Assembly (NCBI GenBank): GCA_014529385.2
Contig: CM043962.1
Location: forward strand, 50,422,598 to 50,482,597
DNA from: Adiantum capillus-veneris
Taxonomy: Eukaryota > Streptophyta > Polypodiopsida > Polypodiales > Pteridaceae
Reading direction: 5' to 3'
DNA length: 60,000 nucleotides
Part shown: piece by piece, positions 1 to 11,330 of the stretch
How positions within the stretch are numbered: position 1 is the first letter of the stretch
How the letters are laid out: every line of letters starts with the position of its first letter
Notes under the pieces: model-generated
What the model was told of the DNA's origin: nothing
What the model saw: the letters and a program-made list of their open reading frames with translations, nothing else
Database searches by the model: none
Made by a program: the position numbers and the translations under genes

Positions 1-139
1 ATAGAAAATCCCCTTTTTCAATGTCATCCCTTTTACCAAGGATACGACAAACCATTCTAAAATCAGCAAGAAAATCATCAACATCTTCTTCTAGATTTTC
101 GAAGAAGATTGGGATATCATCAAAGGTATAGCGTGTCAT
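1..139 (-). pseudogene. gag N-terminus of a left-hand Tat-like Ty3 copy (runs off window)
   Basis: Reading leftward from an ATG at 139-137, 46 codons are open to the window edge. The product contains IPIFFENLEEDVDDFLADF, which aligns with the gag start of the neighbouring element at 8979 (YPLFFEELGEDAKLFLTNF). Both then carry M-x-CRI. Gag forms the particle of LTR retrotransposons. Its position left of an LTR that also ends the element at 3741-15109 shows two element copies sharing one LTR. No stop is seen in the visible part, but the rest is missing, so its coding state is unknown. Confidence 0.7.
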
Positions 140-453
140 AGTCTCTCAATGCTAGAACCACACAAAGATTAGTTCCAAACAATCATTTTCTCTCATGACA
201 TCAACTAACTACACAAGGTTTTGAAAGGTCTTTCAACATGAATTTTAGATTCTGATGTGAAAATGTTTTTTTCCTTTCTTATGTTATGCTAATCCAAACC
301 ATATTCTAGATCAATTTTTGTTGCCTTGAAATTTAACTCGGTCATACAAGTTTTCATGATTCATATAATCTACTTGATTATGCTAAAATTCAAGCATTCA
401 TGCAATACAACAACAATAAGCACAACGTCAGTCCTCCGTGGGGGCACCAAAAT
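140..453 (-). other. 5' leader and primer-binding site of the left-hand Ty3 copy
   Basis: This segment lies between the LTR edge and gag of the left copy. Positions about 340-395 match the leader of the second copy at about 15010-15060 (shared catacaa...gattcat...ctacttga.tatgctaaa). At 438-449 the minus strand reads TGGTGCCCCCAC four bases from the LTR end. The same 12-mer sits at 15094-15105 beside the right LTR, so it is the likely tRNA primer site. I did not assign the tRNA. Confidence 0.6.
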
Positions 454-712
454 TGAGGCGGTCCGGGGCGGGCAACAAGAAGAGCAACCTCTAGACACCC
501 TTCAAGGCTCCCGTGCTGCTCAATGGGGCTGGGGCACAACACAACACAAACCAAAACAACAAACCCACAGCCAAATCCCAACTACACAAGGGGCACCACC
601 TAGTTTAAAAGCGAACTAGGACGCAAAAGAGGAGAATCGTTAGAGCAACCCACAAACAAGCAAGCAATTTACACTAACCCTAACACCAATGGAACACTGT
701 CACACACTAAAA

Positions 713-715
<3 letters not shown>

Positions 716-753
<38 letters not shown>
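716..753. repeat. (GA)n microsatellite in LTR
   Basis: About 19 uninterrupted GA dinucleotides inside the Ty3 LTR. The partner LTR has a GA tract at a different place (16139-16176), so the two tracts expanded independently. Confidence 0.95.
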
Positions 754-756
<3 letters not shown>

Positions 757-1679
757 TGTACAAATTAGCTTCAACTTTATATTTTGCACAAAAAGGAACT
801 TAGAGCTTGCGGAATCAAGTGACAAGATTTGGTTATAGCATCACTAGCACATTGTCTTAGGGTTATGGGAGCCCTCTCACCATCCACCCTCTTACAATGG
901 TAGCCAAACAATAGCCAATGAATCACAAGCAACAAAACAACAACCTTCAATGAAACAAGTCACCTTATGAAGCTGAATGAGTTTGCCAAGCCAAATTGGA
1001 GGAGAAGCGTGAGCCTTTGGACATGAATTGCACCCAAAACTACCAATTCATTGATGTTGGGGTAGATACAACAATGGTAGGAAGAATATCTTCTACTCGC
1101 ACTCACTCAAACTAGCTTAAGCTTTTCTATGCACCAAGGTGATGGTGTATAGAAAGCTTACTCTCTCTTTACAACCAAAATAGAACTGGCGTGTGGTACG
1201 CTCAATTTAGTGTGCAATGGTATAGTGATGTCTTTTACAAGGAGGAATGGGTTCTATTTATAGGTTTTAGAAGCCTTGATGAGGATTAAGCCTAATCAAT
1301 TTTATTAGGAAAGATCAAGGATTATGAATTTTTATGAATTTCAAATGAGAATGGGGTCTCTCTTTTCTCTTGAGTCACATGGATGTGGGCTCAAGTAAGA
1401 GAATTATTGATGTGGTGAAAGGAGAGAAACTTCCATGGGAGTGAGTGAATTTGGTTTACTTGTGCAGTTGCCTACTCCATATGTTGATAGTGTGTGTGCA
1501 TTTTTACAAGAGAAGTTAGTTGTTAGTGGTAATAATCTCTAGAATTGTTAGTGATACATTTACAATGGGTAGGATGAGTTGATTTGATGAAGGAAGAGGG
1601 GTGAATTAAAAGAGAATCATTGAGATGGTGAAGCTTTGAAGAAGCTTGAACTCACCCTTGTGTAGATTGTGGAAAAAAT

Positions 1680-3740
1680 GACCGTTGGTCTTCTTCTTCT
1701 TCTTCGCTTCTTTACGCCGCCGCCACGGTTGACCACCACGATGAAAAGAGGATTTGTTGATGAAAAACCCTCAATTTGCAGAATTTATCATGGTTAAGAT
1801 GCTGAATTTTAGATATTTTTAGGAGAGGTAAATAGAAGCAATAGAGAGAGACATGGAGAGGGTGTATGTATGTAGAGGTTCATAAAAGAACTATACGGAT
1901 GAGAGAGAAGGGTAATGCTGAAGAGGGTTGGAGAAGCCATGGAAATTGCAGGTTTGAGTGAGGGAAGGAGAGGGAGGGATGTGTAAGAGTGAGTAGGTGT
2001 GTGGAAGGGTGAGAGAAGACTAAGGGCTACTTGTGAGAAAAGTGGGCAGACTGGGGTCCACTCAAAAAATCATAGCTCACCGCTGGTAGCTCCAAAAATC
2101 ATGAAAACATTTGAGGTGATTATTCAGAGCGTGGGCTACATTTTCTCTTTTGACCACCGCTCCAAATTCGGAGTGGAGATAGGTGCCAAAATTCTCACCA
2201 AAAGCCCAGTGACTAGCTAGCTGAGGATTTTAAGAAGATATGGGGAAAGCCCCCTAACTCACACACGCCTATGTACAGTGAAATGGTAGGGATCACCAAA
2301 ATGTTTGAGTGATTTGATAGGGTGAGGTAACTTACTATAACAATTATGGAAAGCCGAAAAACGGATATCAATGCCAACGTCGTCAAGGTTGATTATCCCG
2401 ATGAAAATGGAAATTTAGTTGATGAAATCTCTCAATTTGCAAAGGTTAAGAATGGTTTACATGCTTAATTTTATGTATATAGAGAGGGGAAAGATGGAAT
2501 TGTACTTTGGAAGTAATAGAGAGAGACATAGAGATGGTGTATGTACATGTAGAGCTCATATCAGAGCTATGGAAGTAAGAGGGGAGGTGAATGGTGAAGA
2601 AGGTGAGAGAAAGCATGGAAGGTGCACGTTTGAGTGAGGGAATGGAAGAAATGAGTGTGTGTGTGTGTGTGTGTGTGTGCGTGTGTGGAAGTGGGAAAAG
2701 AGGTGAGAGAAGACTATGGGTTACTTTGTGAGAAAAAGTGGGCAAACTGGGGTCCACTCAAAACATCCTATCTCACCGGTGGTAGCTCCAAAAATCATGA
2801 AAAAATTTGAGGTGATTATTCAGCTTATGGGCAACATTTTCTAAATTGAACATATCTTCAAAGTTTGAGAGGAGATAGGCGCCAAAAATATCACCAAAAA
2901 ACCTGTTTTTTATGTTGCAAAAGTCTTTTAGTGCCCCCCTCCTTTTTTGAATTTGCACTATGCATCCAAGAGTGAGCCCCTCCTTTGTCATATCATGATA
3001 CAAAGCATCCAAGTTAACTTTACACATGCATGGAGGAGGATTATTGATGAAAGAAGAAATATATACATGGTGGAACTAGTGTATGAGCCATTCATGGATT
3101 TTAGCTCAATGAGTACATGGTGTTAGAATTATGAGTATATAATAAGAAAAAATATGGAAGAATTATGGATATGATAAAAGATATTGAAATAATATGATAT
3201 GGCCCTTTTGTATTATTTTGGGTGAAAGAGGAAAAGGTATGCAAGTAAATGAAAATAATATAATAAACATGACTAAGAAAGTAGAAATCAATTTTTTGTT
3301 TTCCTGAGGGTGAAGGTGAAGATGTGGGGGTGATTTGTATAAAAGAAAAATATGAGGTTAGAGTATGTACAAATTGACAAAAAATATACTTATGGTGCAA
3401 GAGGATGAAAGAAGGTGTACATAGGTTTAATAAGACACACACCTAGGTATAAATATTTAAATAAAATATCAAATGAATTCTAAAAATCCCTATATTTAGG
3501 CCATATATACAATGAAATATTTACACACAAAAAAGGCCATAATATATTTTTTGTAATTTTTTGGCTCAACTAGCCCAGTGACTAGCTAATTGAGGGTTTT
3601 TAAGGAGACATGGGGAAAGTCCCCTAACTCACACACACCTATGTACAGTAAAAGGGTGAAGATAACCACACTGTTTGAGTGATTTGATAGGGTGAGGTAA
3701 CTCACTATGACAATTTCAAATAGCCAAAAAATGGCTATCA
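1680..3740 (-). repeat. Internal duplication of the LTR end (block A 1680-2370, block B 2371-3740)
   Basis: Block A and block B repeat the same order of landmarks: a tract resembling gttgattat...gatgaaaa, gtggtagctccaaaaatcatg, cagtgactagctag and a terminal atatca/ctatca. Block A therefore ends like a complete LTR end at 2370 and block B starts again at atgcca, matching 16432 of the other LTR. Block B and the right LTR contain about 674 bp (2899-3572) that block A lacks. Confidence 0.6.
2651..2686. repeat. (GT)n microsatellite
   Basis: A short GT run with one interruption in block B of the LTR. The right LTR has a shorter version at about 16713-16731. Confidence 0.85.
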
Positions 3741-3756
3741 TTAGCCCTCCCCGAGG
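3741..3756 (-). other. Polypurine tract candidate
   Basis: The minus strand reads CCTCGGGGAGGGCTAA directly before the LTR start TGATAGCC. A purine-rich run at this position primes plus-strand synthesis in LTR elements. The trailing CTAA is untypical. Confidence 0.5.
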
Positions 3757-3869
3757 TTGACGGTATATTCATGTACCATCATAGAGCATGTTTTCCAAAG
3801 AGAGTGCTTCAGAGTCCTTGACGAGATCTTCATTGTTTGGCCCCTTAGCATTTTGGCTGGAGTTACACG

Positions 3870-5050
3870 CATGCTTCATGGAACAATACTTACATGAGAT
3901 AGTTGCCTTTTGACAGATCTTTGGTAGATCCTTGGTAGAAGGCGACTCAAATAGGGCTTCAAGCGATACCCGTTTACCTTCCTGAGTGCTCTTTCCCATT
4001 CAAATCCATAAGCTGATAGTAACTTGAGTTGAAAGCCTTCTTGACTATGTATGGTCCCTGCCATCTAGTTTCAAACTTGGTATCAAAACGATTATCAAGT
4101 CGATTTTCATACCTTAGCACAAGATCTCCTTCATTGATGCCTTTGTCCTTCAGTTTCTTGTTAAGCTTCTCCTTCGCCTATGTAGCTATCCTCTTGTAGC
4201 ACTCATAGGATGCTTCTCGTTTCCACTCAAGCTCCACTAGTGTAAGAAGTTAATCCATCATACCTCTTGATCATCTTGTGCACCTCTGCCATGAAGCCGT
4301 ATCGTTGGGATGGTGAGCTCAATAGGTTGCAAAGCCTCTTGACCATAGACCAAGAGAAATGTTGTGAACTCCGTGGCTTCCCTATATGTGGTTCAATATG
4401 CCCACAAGTCACCATCCAAGAAGTCATCCCACAACTTTGTCTTGTTTGCACCATCTTCCTAATGATGCCTGCAATGACACCATTAGCCTTCTCCACCAAA
4501 ATATTTCACTATGGGTAGTAAGGTGTGCTATGACGATGTAGAATGCGAAGCTCTTCAAAAACTTCTGTGAGTAAACCCTTCTTGAACCCTGTACCATTAT
4601 CACAAACAATCTCCAGAGGTGTGCCAAATCTACAACAAATATTAGTGTAGACAAACCTGCTCATAGTTTTCCCACTTACCCTTGCCACACTTTGAGCCTC
4701 TACCCCCCTAGTCATGTAATCTACAGCCACTAGGATGTAGTATTTACCATTCTTTGTTCTAGGCAGAGGACCCATAGCATCAATTCCCCACTTTTCAAAG
4801 GGTCCATTTACAAGCACTATTTGCCTCGAACCATGCACCAACCTTCTATTTCCATTTACCTGACAATTGTGACAACTTTTACACCAATGTTGGACATCTA
4901 CATGTAGGCTTGGCCAAACATACCCCGCAAGCAAAATCTTCTTCACGATTAACTCTTGGGCAAAATGACCACCACATCCCTCTTCATGCAAAACTTTTAG
5001 AATGGTTGGAATTTCCTCGATAGTTGGTACTCTTTGGCATACTTGATCCT
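3870..5050 (-). pseudogene. Ty3 integrase (degenerate)
   Basis: The N-terminal zinc finger is visible as GHFAQE, then YVWPSLHVDVQHWCKSCHNC (His-His-Cys-Cys type). The catalytic core shows KWGIDAMGPLP (first Asp), VCDNGTGF (second Asp) and VEKANG (Glu), so the D,D,E triad is recognisable. Two consecutive stops follow STPYYP, after which frames shift repeatedly. A C-terminal piece with VNGYRLKPYL lies near 3950-4000, as in Ty3 integrases. The enzyme would insert the cDNA into the host genome. It ends about 130 bp before the polypurine tract. Confidence 0.8.
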
Positions 5051-5740
5051 TCCCTCTTTGGTAGAGGGATCCTTCTAGGAAGAGATAAAAACATGCCTTT
5101 TTCATGAGTCTCCTCTTCTGAGTTTTTGTGAAGTCTTGTGGAAACTCACCCTCCAAAATGTAGCCAATAATGGGAGCCAATGACTCCAATCCATGGTATC
5201 TTGGTTGCTTGACAACTGCTGCCACCATGATGACTTGCACTTCTTTCTCAACACATGTAACTTCTTGTTGTGCAAGTAAATTGGCATCTTCATTTTGTTT
5301 CCTAGGAATATGACATAGTTGCACTTCTTCAAATTGATTAAACAACCTACAAATGGAATGAAATTTTATCCTTAAGCTTTTATTCTTGCATGCCCAAATG
5401 CCTAAAATTTGCTTCATAATGAGAAGTGCATCCCCCTTTACCATGAGACGTTGTATACCTTGGACAATGCACATCTTTAAACCATGAAGTAGTGTGTCGT
5501 ATTCTACTTCATTGTTGCTAGTTGAACCTGGTAGATTGACCTTCTCTTTCATGACCACCTCTCCACTTGGGTTGAGCAACACTAGCCGTCCCCTTGCTTT
5601 TCATGTGGCTCGCCAAAAAGCTCCATCAAAGAACAAGGTAAAAGCATTAGGAATACTTTTAGGTGGTGGCAATGGTAGGGTCTTTACTTCAAGAACCTTA
5701 ATCTCCTTTTCATGCATGCTATAAGTGAGAATCCCTACCA
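5050..5740 (-). pseudogene. Second (archaeal-type) RNase H domain of the Tat-like element
   Basis: After the RT-linked RNase H the frame continues to TLFFDGAFW, then a stretch with STSNNEVEYDTLLHGL, RLMVKGDALLIMKQILG and HIPRKQNEDANLLA. These match the D...E...D pattern of the additional RNase H found in plant Tat/Ogre-type Ty3 elements. That domain is thought to have been acquired after the normal one. The frame then passes without a break into the integrase. Stop codons near 5590 and 5740 separate it from upstream parts. Confidence 0.75.
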
Positions 5741-5741
5741 A

Positions 5742-6260
5742 TTATGCACGCACACTATCTTCTACCTTGAAAGAGTATTGAAACTCTTGCAACTCCATAA
5801 TCCACTTTGAGATTCTAGTACTAAGATTTATTTGAGATGACACCCAAGAGAACAAATTTTCTGCACTGAGAATTACAAAAGCTTTTGGTAGCAAGTAGGA
5901 TTTAAACTTTCTCACCGCAAACATGAGAGAAAGCATCATGAGTTCTACCTCCGTGTAGCCTCTCTCCAAGGCATTCATAACCCTACTAGAAAAATAGATG
6001 GGTCGCATCTTGGTATTGTGGGGATCTTGTTGTAGCAAAATAGCACCAATTGTTTCTTTCCCAACACTAGAGCTAACAAAGAATGTGTACTCCCAACAAG
6101 GAGGCATGAGTGTTGGTAGCTCTGACAGAATGACTTTGATGTTACAAAAATATCCTTCAAGCTCATCAGACCAAACAAACTCGACTTGTTGTGTCATCTT
6201 TTGTAAAGGGTGAAGTAACTCCGAGGCTAAGTGAATGAAGCGTGACATATACTTCACCTT
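5742..6260 (-). pseudogene. RT-linked RNase H of the Tat-like element
   Basis: The frame starts with FIHLASELLHPLQK, the usual connection after reverse transcriptase, and contains SSSVGKETIGAILLQQD, MRPIYFSSRVMN and WIMELQEFQYSF. This is the normal Ty3 RNase H module, which removes the RNA template during cDNA synthesis. It is truncated by a stop at the start of the linker and is out of frame with the reverse transcriptase. Confidence 0.75.
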
Positions 6261-6379
6261 TTGAATGAATGAGATGACCTCCTTAAGACGCTTTGGTGAC
6301 GGTAACTCAATAAGAGCCTTCGACTTTGAAGATCCACCTCGATGCCTTTGTAAGAAAATTTGTGACCAAGCAAGATCAC

Positions 6380-6900
6380 TTCATCCTCACCTATGTGGCA
6401 TTGAACTATAAATGCAAAAATCATCAATGAGCACCCTAATTGACTTTCCAAAGAATGCTTGAAACACCATATTCATGAGACGTTGGAAAGTTGCAGGAGA
6501 ATTTGGCAGGCCAAATGGCGTAACTCTAAAAGCATAACAACCCCAAGGAGTGATGAAGATTGTTTTCAATTGGTCCTCCAATACAATCCCTATTTAAAAG
6601 TAACCTGAGTAGCCATCACACACAATGTACTTCTCATGACCAGCTACCTCATTTAGTATCTCATCCTGAAATGGGAAGGGAAAGTGATCTCTTTTTTTTG
6701 CCTCATTGAGCAGACGGTAATCCACACACACCCTCCACTTGCCGTTTTTCTTGGGAGTGACAACAATAGGAGAGACCCACTCTCAATTCTCCACTGGATG
6801 AATGAAACCTGCTACTAAAAGCTTTCTTACCTCCTTGAGTAGAGCCTGCTCCTTGATGACTTCGTAGCTTTTGAGCCTTAGGTGTGGCCTCTGGCTTCAA
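6380..6900 (-). pseudogene. Ty3 reverse transcriptase (frameshifted)
   Basis: Recognisable motifs in order are EWVSPIVVTPKKNGKWRVCV, HFPFPFQDEIL, YIVCDGYSGYF (first catalytic Asp), FITPWGCYAFRVTPFGLPNS and LIDDFCIY (the YxDD box, here LIDD). Stops occur before EWVSP and after GYF. A frameshift near 6875 separates it from the protease linker, and the frame is lost again after the LIDD box. The domain copies element RNA into DNA. The LIDDF form recurs at 48160 as FINDF, a related element. Confidence 0.85.
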
Positions 6901-7818
6901 CTCAATCTTGTGTTGAACAACATCTACTCCACGCACATCGGTGTAGTCTTTAGAAAAAAGCCTAGGAAACTTCCTTAGCACACATTTGAACTTATCTCTT
7001 TCATCGTTTGTAAGTGTTGTAGACAACATACCTTCTAACATTCCTTCATCTTGCACATTTTGGTTCTCTTGGGAACCTACCTCTTCCAAACTTGGGCAAG
7101 AGGTCTCTTGGTTGGTTGGATTAAACCTTACCCCCATGACTTCAATGGAAGACTCCACTTCAGTAATGCTGCCGCTTTCTGCTTCTGAAGTGTTACCAGT
7201 CCACTCTTCTTCATTCTCACTTTGAGATGATTCTTCATGGAGCTCCTCTTGGCGTTGCTCCTTCATGTCAAAGATAACCTTCTTGTGATTGTCATTCTTG
7301 GAAATTAATTTTCCACTCTCCCAATCCTGTAAAGCTCGCATTTACATTAGGCATGGTCTTCCTAGGATAAATGGGTAACCATTTCCTTTGGTAGACATAA
7401 CATATAAATCCATTGCCTTCTTAATGCCAAAGGCCTCCAAAAAAACATTTTTGCAAATGCCTACGCACCTAGCCTTGCTATTGTTTGCCATTTTTACTTT
7501 AATTTCAGGTGTCTCATGGATGTGCATGCCTAGTCTTTGCATGAGTCCCTCTGTCATGATGCAAATTTGTGCACCCCCATCCACTAAACCTTTCTTGACC
7601 AATCTTCCTTTGATGTAACAATCTAGCACATGTGTAATATCCTCATTCATTTTAGCATGTGCAATTTTTACAATAGGCACACTCTCTTTTACCTTTCTCC
7701 TAGTGCTAACTACCCTTGTTAAATCCCTCCTAACTTGTGGACATAATGCAAGAAATTGAGGCCATGAGATATCAGGACCCTTACCTCTCATGTCTTCCAA
7801 CAAGTTGTATGGAGCCAT
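6703..7818 (-). pseudogene. Retropepsin-type protease and linker to RT
   Basis: The frame continues from gag. The active-site motif is LVDGGAQICIM (DGG instead of the usual DSG) and the C-terminal motif is FILGRPCLM. The plus-strand element at 46783 has the same DGGA form, so it is a family trait rather than damage. One stop (TAA after GRPCLM) breaks the frame at 7339-7341. It is followed by about 170 acidic, Ser/Glu-rich linker residues and the pre-RT segment with RKFPRLFSKDYTDV and HKIEL. The protease would cut the polyprotein. Confidence 0.8.
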
Positions 7819-7825
7819 ACCATTT

Positions 7826-8979
7826 CCAAGAGGAAAGTCTTGGAGATTGATACGACGTCGAGTCCTCTTAGCTTCCTTGGTATCCTTTCCCTTCTTGCCT
7901 CGTCCATGGTCACTCTGTGATGTGACTCCTTATTTCTCTTTACCTTTTCCTCGGCCATGCTTAATGCCATTTGCTTCCATGTCAACCTCATTTGAATTTG
8001 TCACCTCTACCACATGCACATTTGGATCTGGCAAAGGTGGAACTCCTTCTACCCCTTGTGGAGGTGGTCTTGGTCCATTTGGCCTTTGTAGAAGCCTTGG
8101 CTGTTGACTAGTTCCTTCACCTGCATTCATCACTGGGTAATTCAAGTTAGGTCTCCCTTTCTCCCCACGGGGCCAAGGACAATTATACATCCCATGTCCA
8201 GACTCTCCGCAATTCCAACATTGCAAGACTCTCCTAGGTCGTGGCTCTATCTCTATTGGCTTCTTTGCTTGTCCCTTTGTACCTACAACTTGTGCAAGGT
8301 GAATTGACAGGCTGCTTAAAGATTCATTTAACTTCTCAATCACTTCAGTCGTTACCTCAGGAATCTCCCTAGATGTTGATGCTTGTGACTTACCTTTGGG
8401 TCTAAGGCCTTCTATTGGAGCCTCTTCCCTTGAGCACTTGAGTTTCCTATACTTCTCAGCAGGCCTAGTTTCAGCTGCATCAAAGGTAGCAGGTGCACCT
8501 GCCTCAATTTTTACCTTAAGATCAGGGAAGATTCCAACTATAAACCTCTCCTTCTTTAGACATTCTGCACCATCACCAGGGTTAGCAACATTTTGTATCC
8601 ATAGAGCCCAAAGACGTAGAAACTCTTTCTTGTATAAGTAGTAATCATCTAAGTCTTTTTGCTTATGAGAAACTATGTCTTGCCATAGTTTTTGAGTGTT
8701 TTGGGAATCAAAGAAGTATCACTTGAAATGATTCAAAACTTTCATGTAATTCCCCTTAACTTCTTAAGGCAAAGAGTCAAACCAAGTGCTAGCATCTTTC
8801 CTAAGGACCACCTCAAACATTTCTATACGTTTTTGATCAGTTACTATCCTCTTGATACGGCAAGACATCTTGAAATTTGTTAAAAATAATTTTGCATCCT
8901 CTCCAAGCTCTTCAAAGAAAAGAGGATATCCAGACATTTGGCACTGGCTTTCCATTGAATTGATTTCAAAGTGACGCAT
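7826..8979 (-). pseudogene. gag of the Tat-like element
   Basis: Begins at ATG 8979 and stays in one frame to the protease. It shows a capsid-type segment (YPLFFEELGEDAKLFL; KDASTWFDSLP; DDYYLYKKEFLRLWALW) and a CCHC zinc knuckle CWNCGESGHGMYNC near 8175-8216. A basic HGRGKGKEK tail follows. In-frame stops lie at about 8766, 8717 and 7930. Gag packages the element RNA. The left neighbour at 1-139 carries a related start. Confidence 0.8.
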
Positions 8980-9325
8980 GTTTTTTTTTTCTTAGGAAAT
9001 TTACACAATAATGTTTTCTAAATGGAAATCTGTTCTACAATGAAATAAAAATGTGCACATCAAATGATCTATGATAATCAACAAGAGGCAGGATGACAGG
9101 GTTTAATGATGCAAGAATTTCTCCTACTCTTTGGGCACCAAACATGAACACCATACATTGTTGAAAGTGGATCTTTCTACTAATTGCAACAATTATTCTA
9201 ATGTGTGGAGTGAAATGGAAGGGGAAAACCTCTATTCCTGGGCCATTATCCATTGTCTATGCACAGCCTAATGCTTAAAACAAAACAAAAATATAGACAT
9301 TCAAACTAAGGTCGTACCTAATGAG
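8980..9325 (-). other. Leader of the Tat-like element, gag-proximal part, ending in Copia target site
   Basis: Non-coding leader sequence between gag and the Copia insertion. Its last five bases, 9321-9325 ATGAG, are repeated at 14866-14870 as the Copia target-site duplication. No other feature seen. Confidence 0.6.
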
Positions 9326-9756
9326 TGTTAAGTATGGAGCCTGATTTACCCTTGTAATTTTTTGTGGTAAAAGCGCACATTTGTAAGGCCCCCATTATGA
9401 GGAGAAGCCATCATGCGTGAAAGAAAATCACTCACCGGAAACCAAAATTTTCACCGACAAGAATCAGGGGCAACTTTAAAGGCCTCGGGGGTGGAGGCCC
9501 CCGAGACTTTTTTTTCACCGGAATATTCTTTTTTGCCGGAATATTATGGCCGGACGGTGGCCGAAAAGTGGTCGGAAAACAACCGGTCAGTTGGCCGGTG
9601 GCCAGTAGTCAATGGCCGGTGGTTCGAAGTCAATGGCCGGTGGCCGAATTCAAAAGCGGACTTGTCTTGGAGGATTGGAGGGTCCGATTTGGACTTATTC
9701 GCACAAGGGCGGCTACACATGGCTGTCTCTCATAAGAGAGGGCAGCCCTTTTGGCC

Positions 9757-9766
9757 TATAAAAGAA
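9757..9766 (+). promoter_or_regulatory. TATA box of the Copia LTR
   Basis: cctataaaag in the 5' LTR, conserved in the 3' LTR (about 14548-14557) and in the solo LTR at about 24773-24782. Its place just before the presumed R region fits a core promoter. Confidence 0.6.
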
Positions 9767-9963
9767 GGCCATTTCTACACATATTTCAGACTGTGAAGTT
9801 GATGCAACAAGGTGAGTGTGAGGTGGTGAGAGTGAAGCAAGGCGGGAGCTCCATTAAGGGTATAATCCCTTTGTAAACTACTTCTTGTTTTAAAGTACTA
9901 AAGCCATTGAGTGGCTGCTTTCCCGTGGACGTAGCCCACATTGGGTGAACCACGTATATCGTG

Positions 9964-9965
<2 letters not shown>

Positions 9966-10021
<56 letters not shown>
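9966..10021 (+). repeat. (CT)n microsatellite in Copia U5
   Basis: About 28 CT units. The same site has a much shorter tract in the 3' LTR (about 14759-14779) and the solo LTR (about 24987-25002), so its length has changed since insertion. Confidence 0.95.
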
Positions 10022-10024
<3 letters not shown>

Positions 10025-10110
10025 CTATAATCTCGTGTATGTAAATCTGTCTCTCTCCATTAAGTAATCTACTCAACTATCTATTTAGCTATGTCTTATT
10101 TCCTAACAAC

Positions 10111-10122
10111 TGGTATCAGAGC
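10111..10122 (+). other. Copia primer-binding site (initiator Met tRNA)
   Basis: TGGTATCAGAGC two bases after the LTR end, the standard complement of the plant initiator-methionine tRNA 3' end used to prime cDNA synthesis. Confidence 0.95.
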
Positions 10123-10181
10123 AAGGTTTGCTCGTAGCTAAATTATCTCAAGGAAAGGATTCCTTGAATTGAGTGGGAGTT

Positions 10182-11000
10182 ATGTCGGAGGAAGGGAAGC
10201 TCAAGATTGAGAAGTTCAACGGCAAAAACTACCAACATTGAAAGATGCAGATTGAAGACTATCTCTACCAGAAGGACCTCTATTTGCCACTAGGCGGTCT
10301 TGCGAAGAAGCCCGCAACAATGGCAAATGAAGCATGGATTTTCCTTGATCAAAAGGCACTGGGAACAATCCAGTTAAGCTTGGCGTCAACGGTGGCCTTC
10401 AATGTTTCGGAGATGAAGACCACGGAGGACTTGATGAAGTCACTTGACGACTTCTACGAGAAACCATCGACATCCAATAAGGTATTTCTTATGAAGCGCT
10501 TGTTCAATCTAAGATGGCAGAGAATGGTTCAGTTGCAGAACACCTAAATGACTTTAACACAAACATAAGTCAACTTCGATCAGTGAAAATCAATTTCGAT
10601 GACGAAGTGCGAGCTCTCCTTATACTATCATCTCTACCGAGTAGTTGGGACAACCTTGTGATGGCTGTAAGTAATTCTATCTCTGGCACAAATACTCTTA
10701 AGTTTGATGATGTTGTGGGTGTTCTCCTAAGCGAGGAAATGCGAAGGAGAAGCACAGGAGAATCATCAAGTGCTGCACTATCAGTGGAAATAAGAGGAAG
10801 GCTTAAGGAGAGGTTCAAAAACCAAAAGGGTCGTGATCGCTCAAGGCGAAGCAAGTCACGCACAAAGTCAGTTCTTGAATGTTGGAACTGCGGCAAGAAG
10901 GGCCACGTCAAGAAGGATTTCTGGTCCAAGAAGAAGAAGGAGACACAGTCTCAAGACAACAAGCCAACATCGGAGGCCAATGTGGCAGGTAAAGTAGAGC
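10182..11000 (+). pseudogene. Copia gag
   Basis: Starts at ATG 10182 with KLKIEKFNGKNYQHW-like sequence, where the expected Trp codon is TGA (10239-10241). Typical Copia gag motifs follow: FLDQKALGTIQLSL, then a frameshift near 10513-10545, then AEHLNDFNTNISQL and LLSSLPSSWDNL. The zinc knuckle at about 10879-10920 reads CWNCGKKGHVKKDF: the last Cys of CCHC is replaced by Phe. Gag forms the particle; loss of the Cys would weaken RNA binding. Confidence 0.9.
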
Positions 11001-11330
11001 AAGATGCTCTAATTCTCTCATTAGACAATGTGTCTAATTCCTGGATAGTAGATTTCGGGGCTTCATTCCATGCGACACCACACAAGCAACATTTCCAAGA
11101 TTACACCAAAGGTAATTTTGGGTATGTATACTTGGGAGATGATGAAGCTTGTGAGATTGTCGGCAAAGGTACAGTTTCTGTCAAAACTGCTAACGGAAAT
11201 GAATGGAAGCTTAAAGATGTTAGGCATGTTCCTTCTCTTCGCAAAAATTTAATCTCTACAGGACAATTGGACAATGAAGGTCACAACATTGCATTCGGAA
11301 ACAAACGGTGGAAGATCTCAAAGGGATCTT
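11000..11330 (+). pseudogene. Copia protease
   Basis: The active-site region reads SWIVDFGASFHATP, where the family has DSG; Ser is changed to Phe. Downstream are GDDEACEIVGKGTV, LKDVRHVPSLRKNLISTGQL and the usual link to integrase. In frame with gag (after its frameshift) and with integrase. The domain would cleave the polyprotein. The changed residue makes activity doubtful. Confidence 0.85.

Larger units (their letters stand above)
454..3740 (-). mobile_element. Long LTR shared by two tandem Tat-like Ty3 copies
   Basis: On the minus strand the LTR runs from TGATAGCC at 3740 to ...CCTCA at 454, about 3.3 kb. It is homologous to the LTR at 15110-17777: both share the start, the terminal ggctatca on the plus strand and long blocks between. 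Inside element 3741-15109 it is the 3' LTR, with a purine-rich tract next to it at 3741-3756. For the left copy it acts as the 5' LTR, because a primer site follows at 449-438. It is longer than its partner because of an internal duplication (1680-3740). Open frames inside it look spurious. Confidence 0.7.
9326..10108 (+). repeat. Copia 5' LTR
   Basis: 783 bp, TG...CA ends. The U3 part has many GGCCGGTGG-like repeats (9545-9650) and a TATA-like cctataaaag at 9757-9766. U5 holds the long CT tract. Compared with the 3' LTR it carries an extra GC-rich stretch at about 9477-9508 and lacks about 28 bp after cttgtctt (about 9667). A solo LTR of the family at 24364 has both segments. Confidence 0.95.

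Noticed and set aside
3101-3442. Open frames in the Ty3 LTRs, for example 3101-3442 and 17142-17465
   Set aside because: They overlap the 670-bp LTR segment and are hydrophobic and AT-driven. The similarity between the two only reflects LTR homology, with a frame-changing difference.
9413-9796. 127-codon open frame in the Copia LTR, with counterparts at 14210 and 24451
   Set aside because: The three LTR copies differ by indels that change the frame, and it crosses the TATA box region; a by-product of GGCCGGTGG repeats.
10570-10929. Minus-strand open frame inside Copia gag
   Set aside because: Antisense shadow of a well-supported gag frame.
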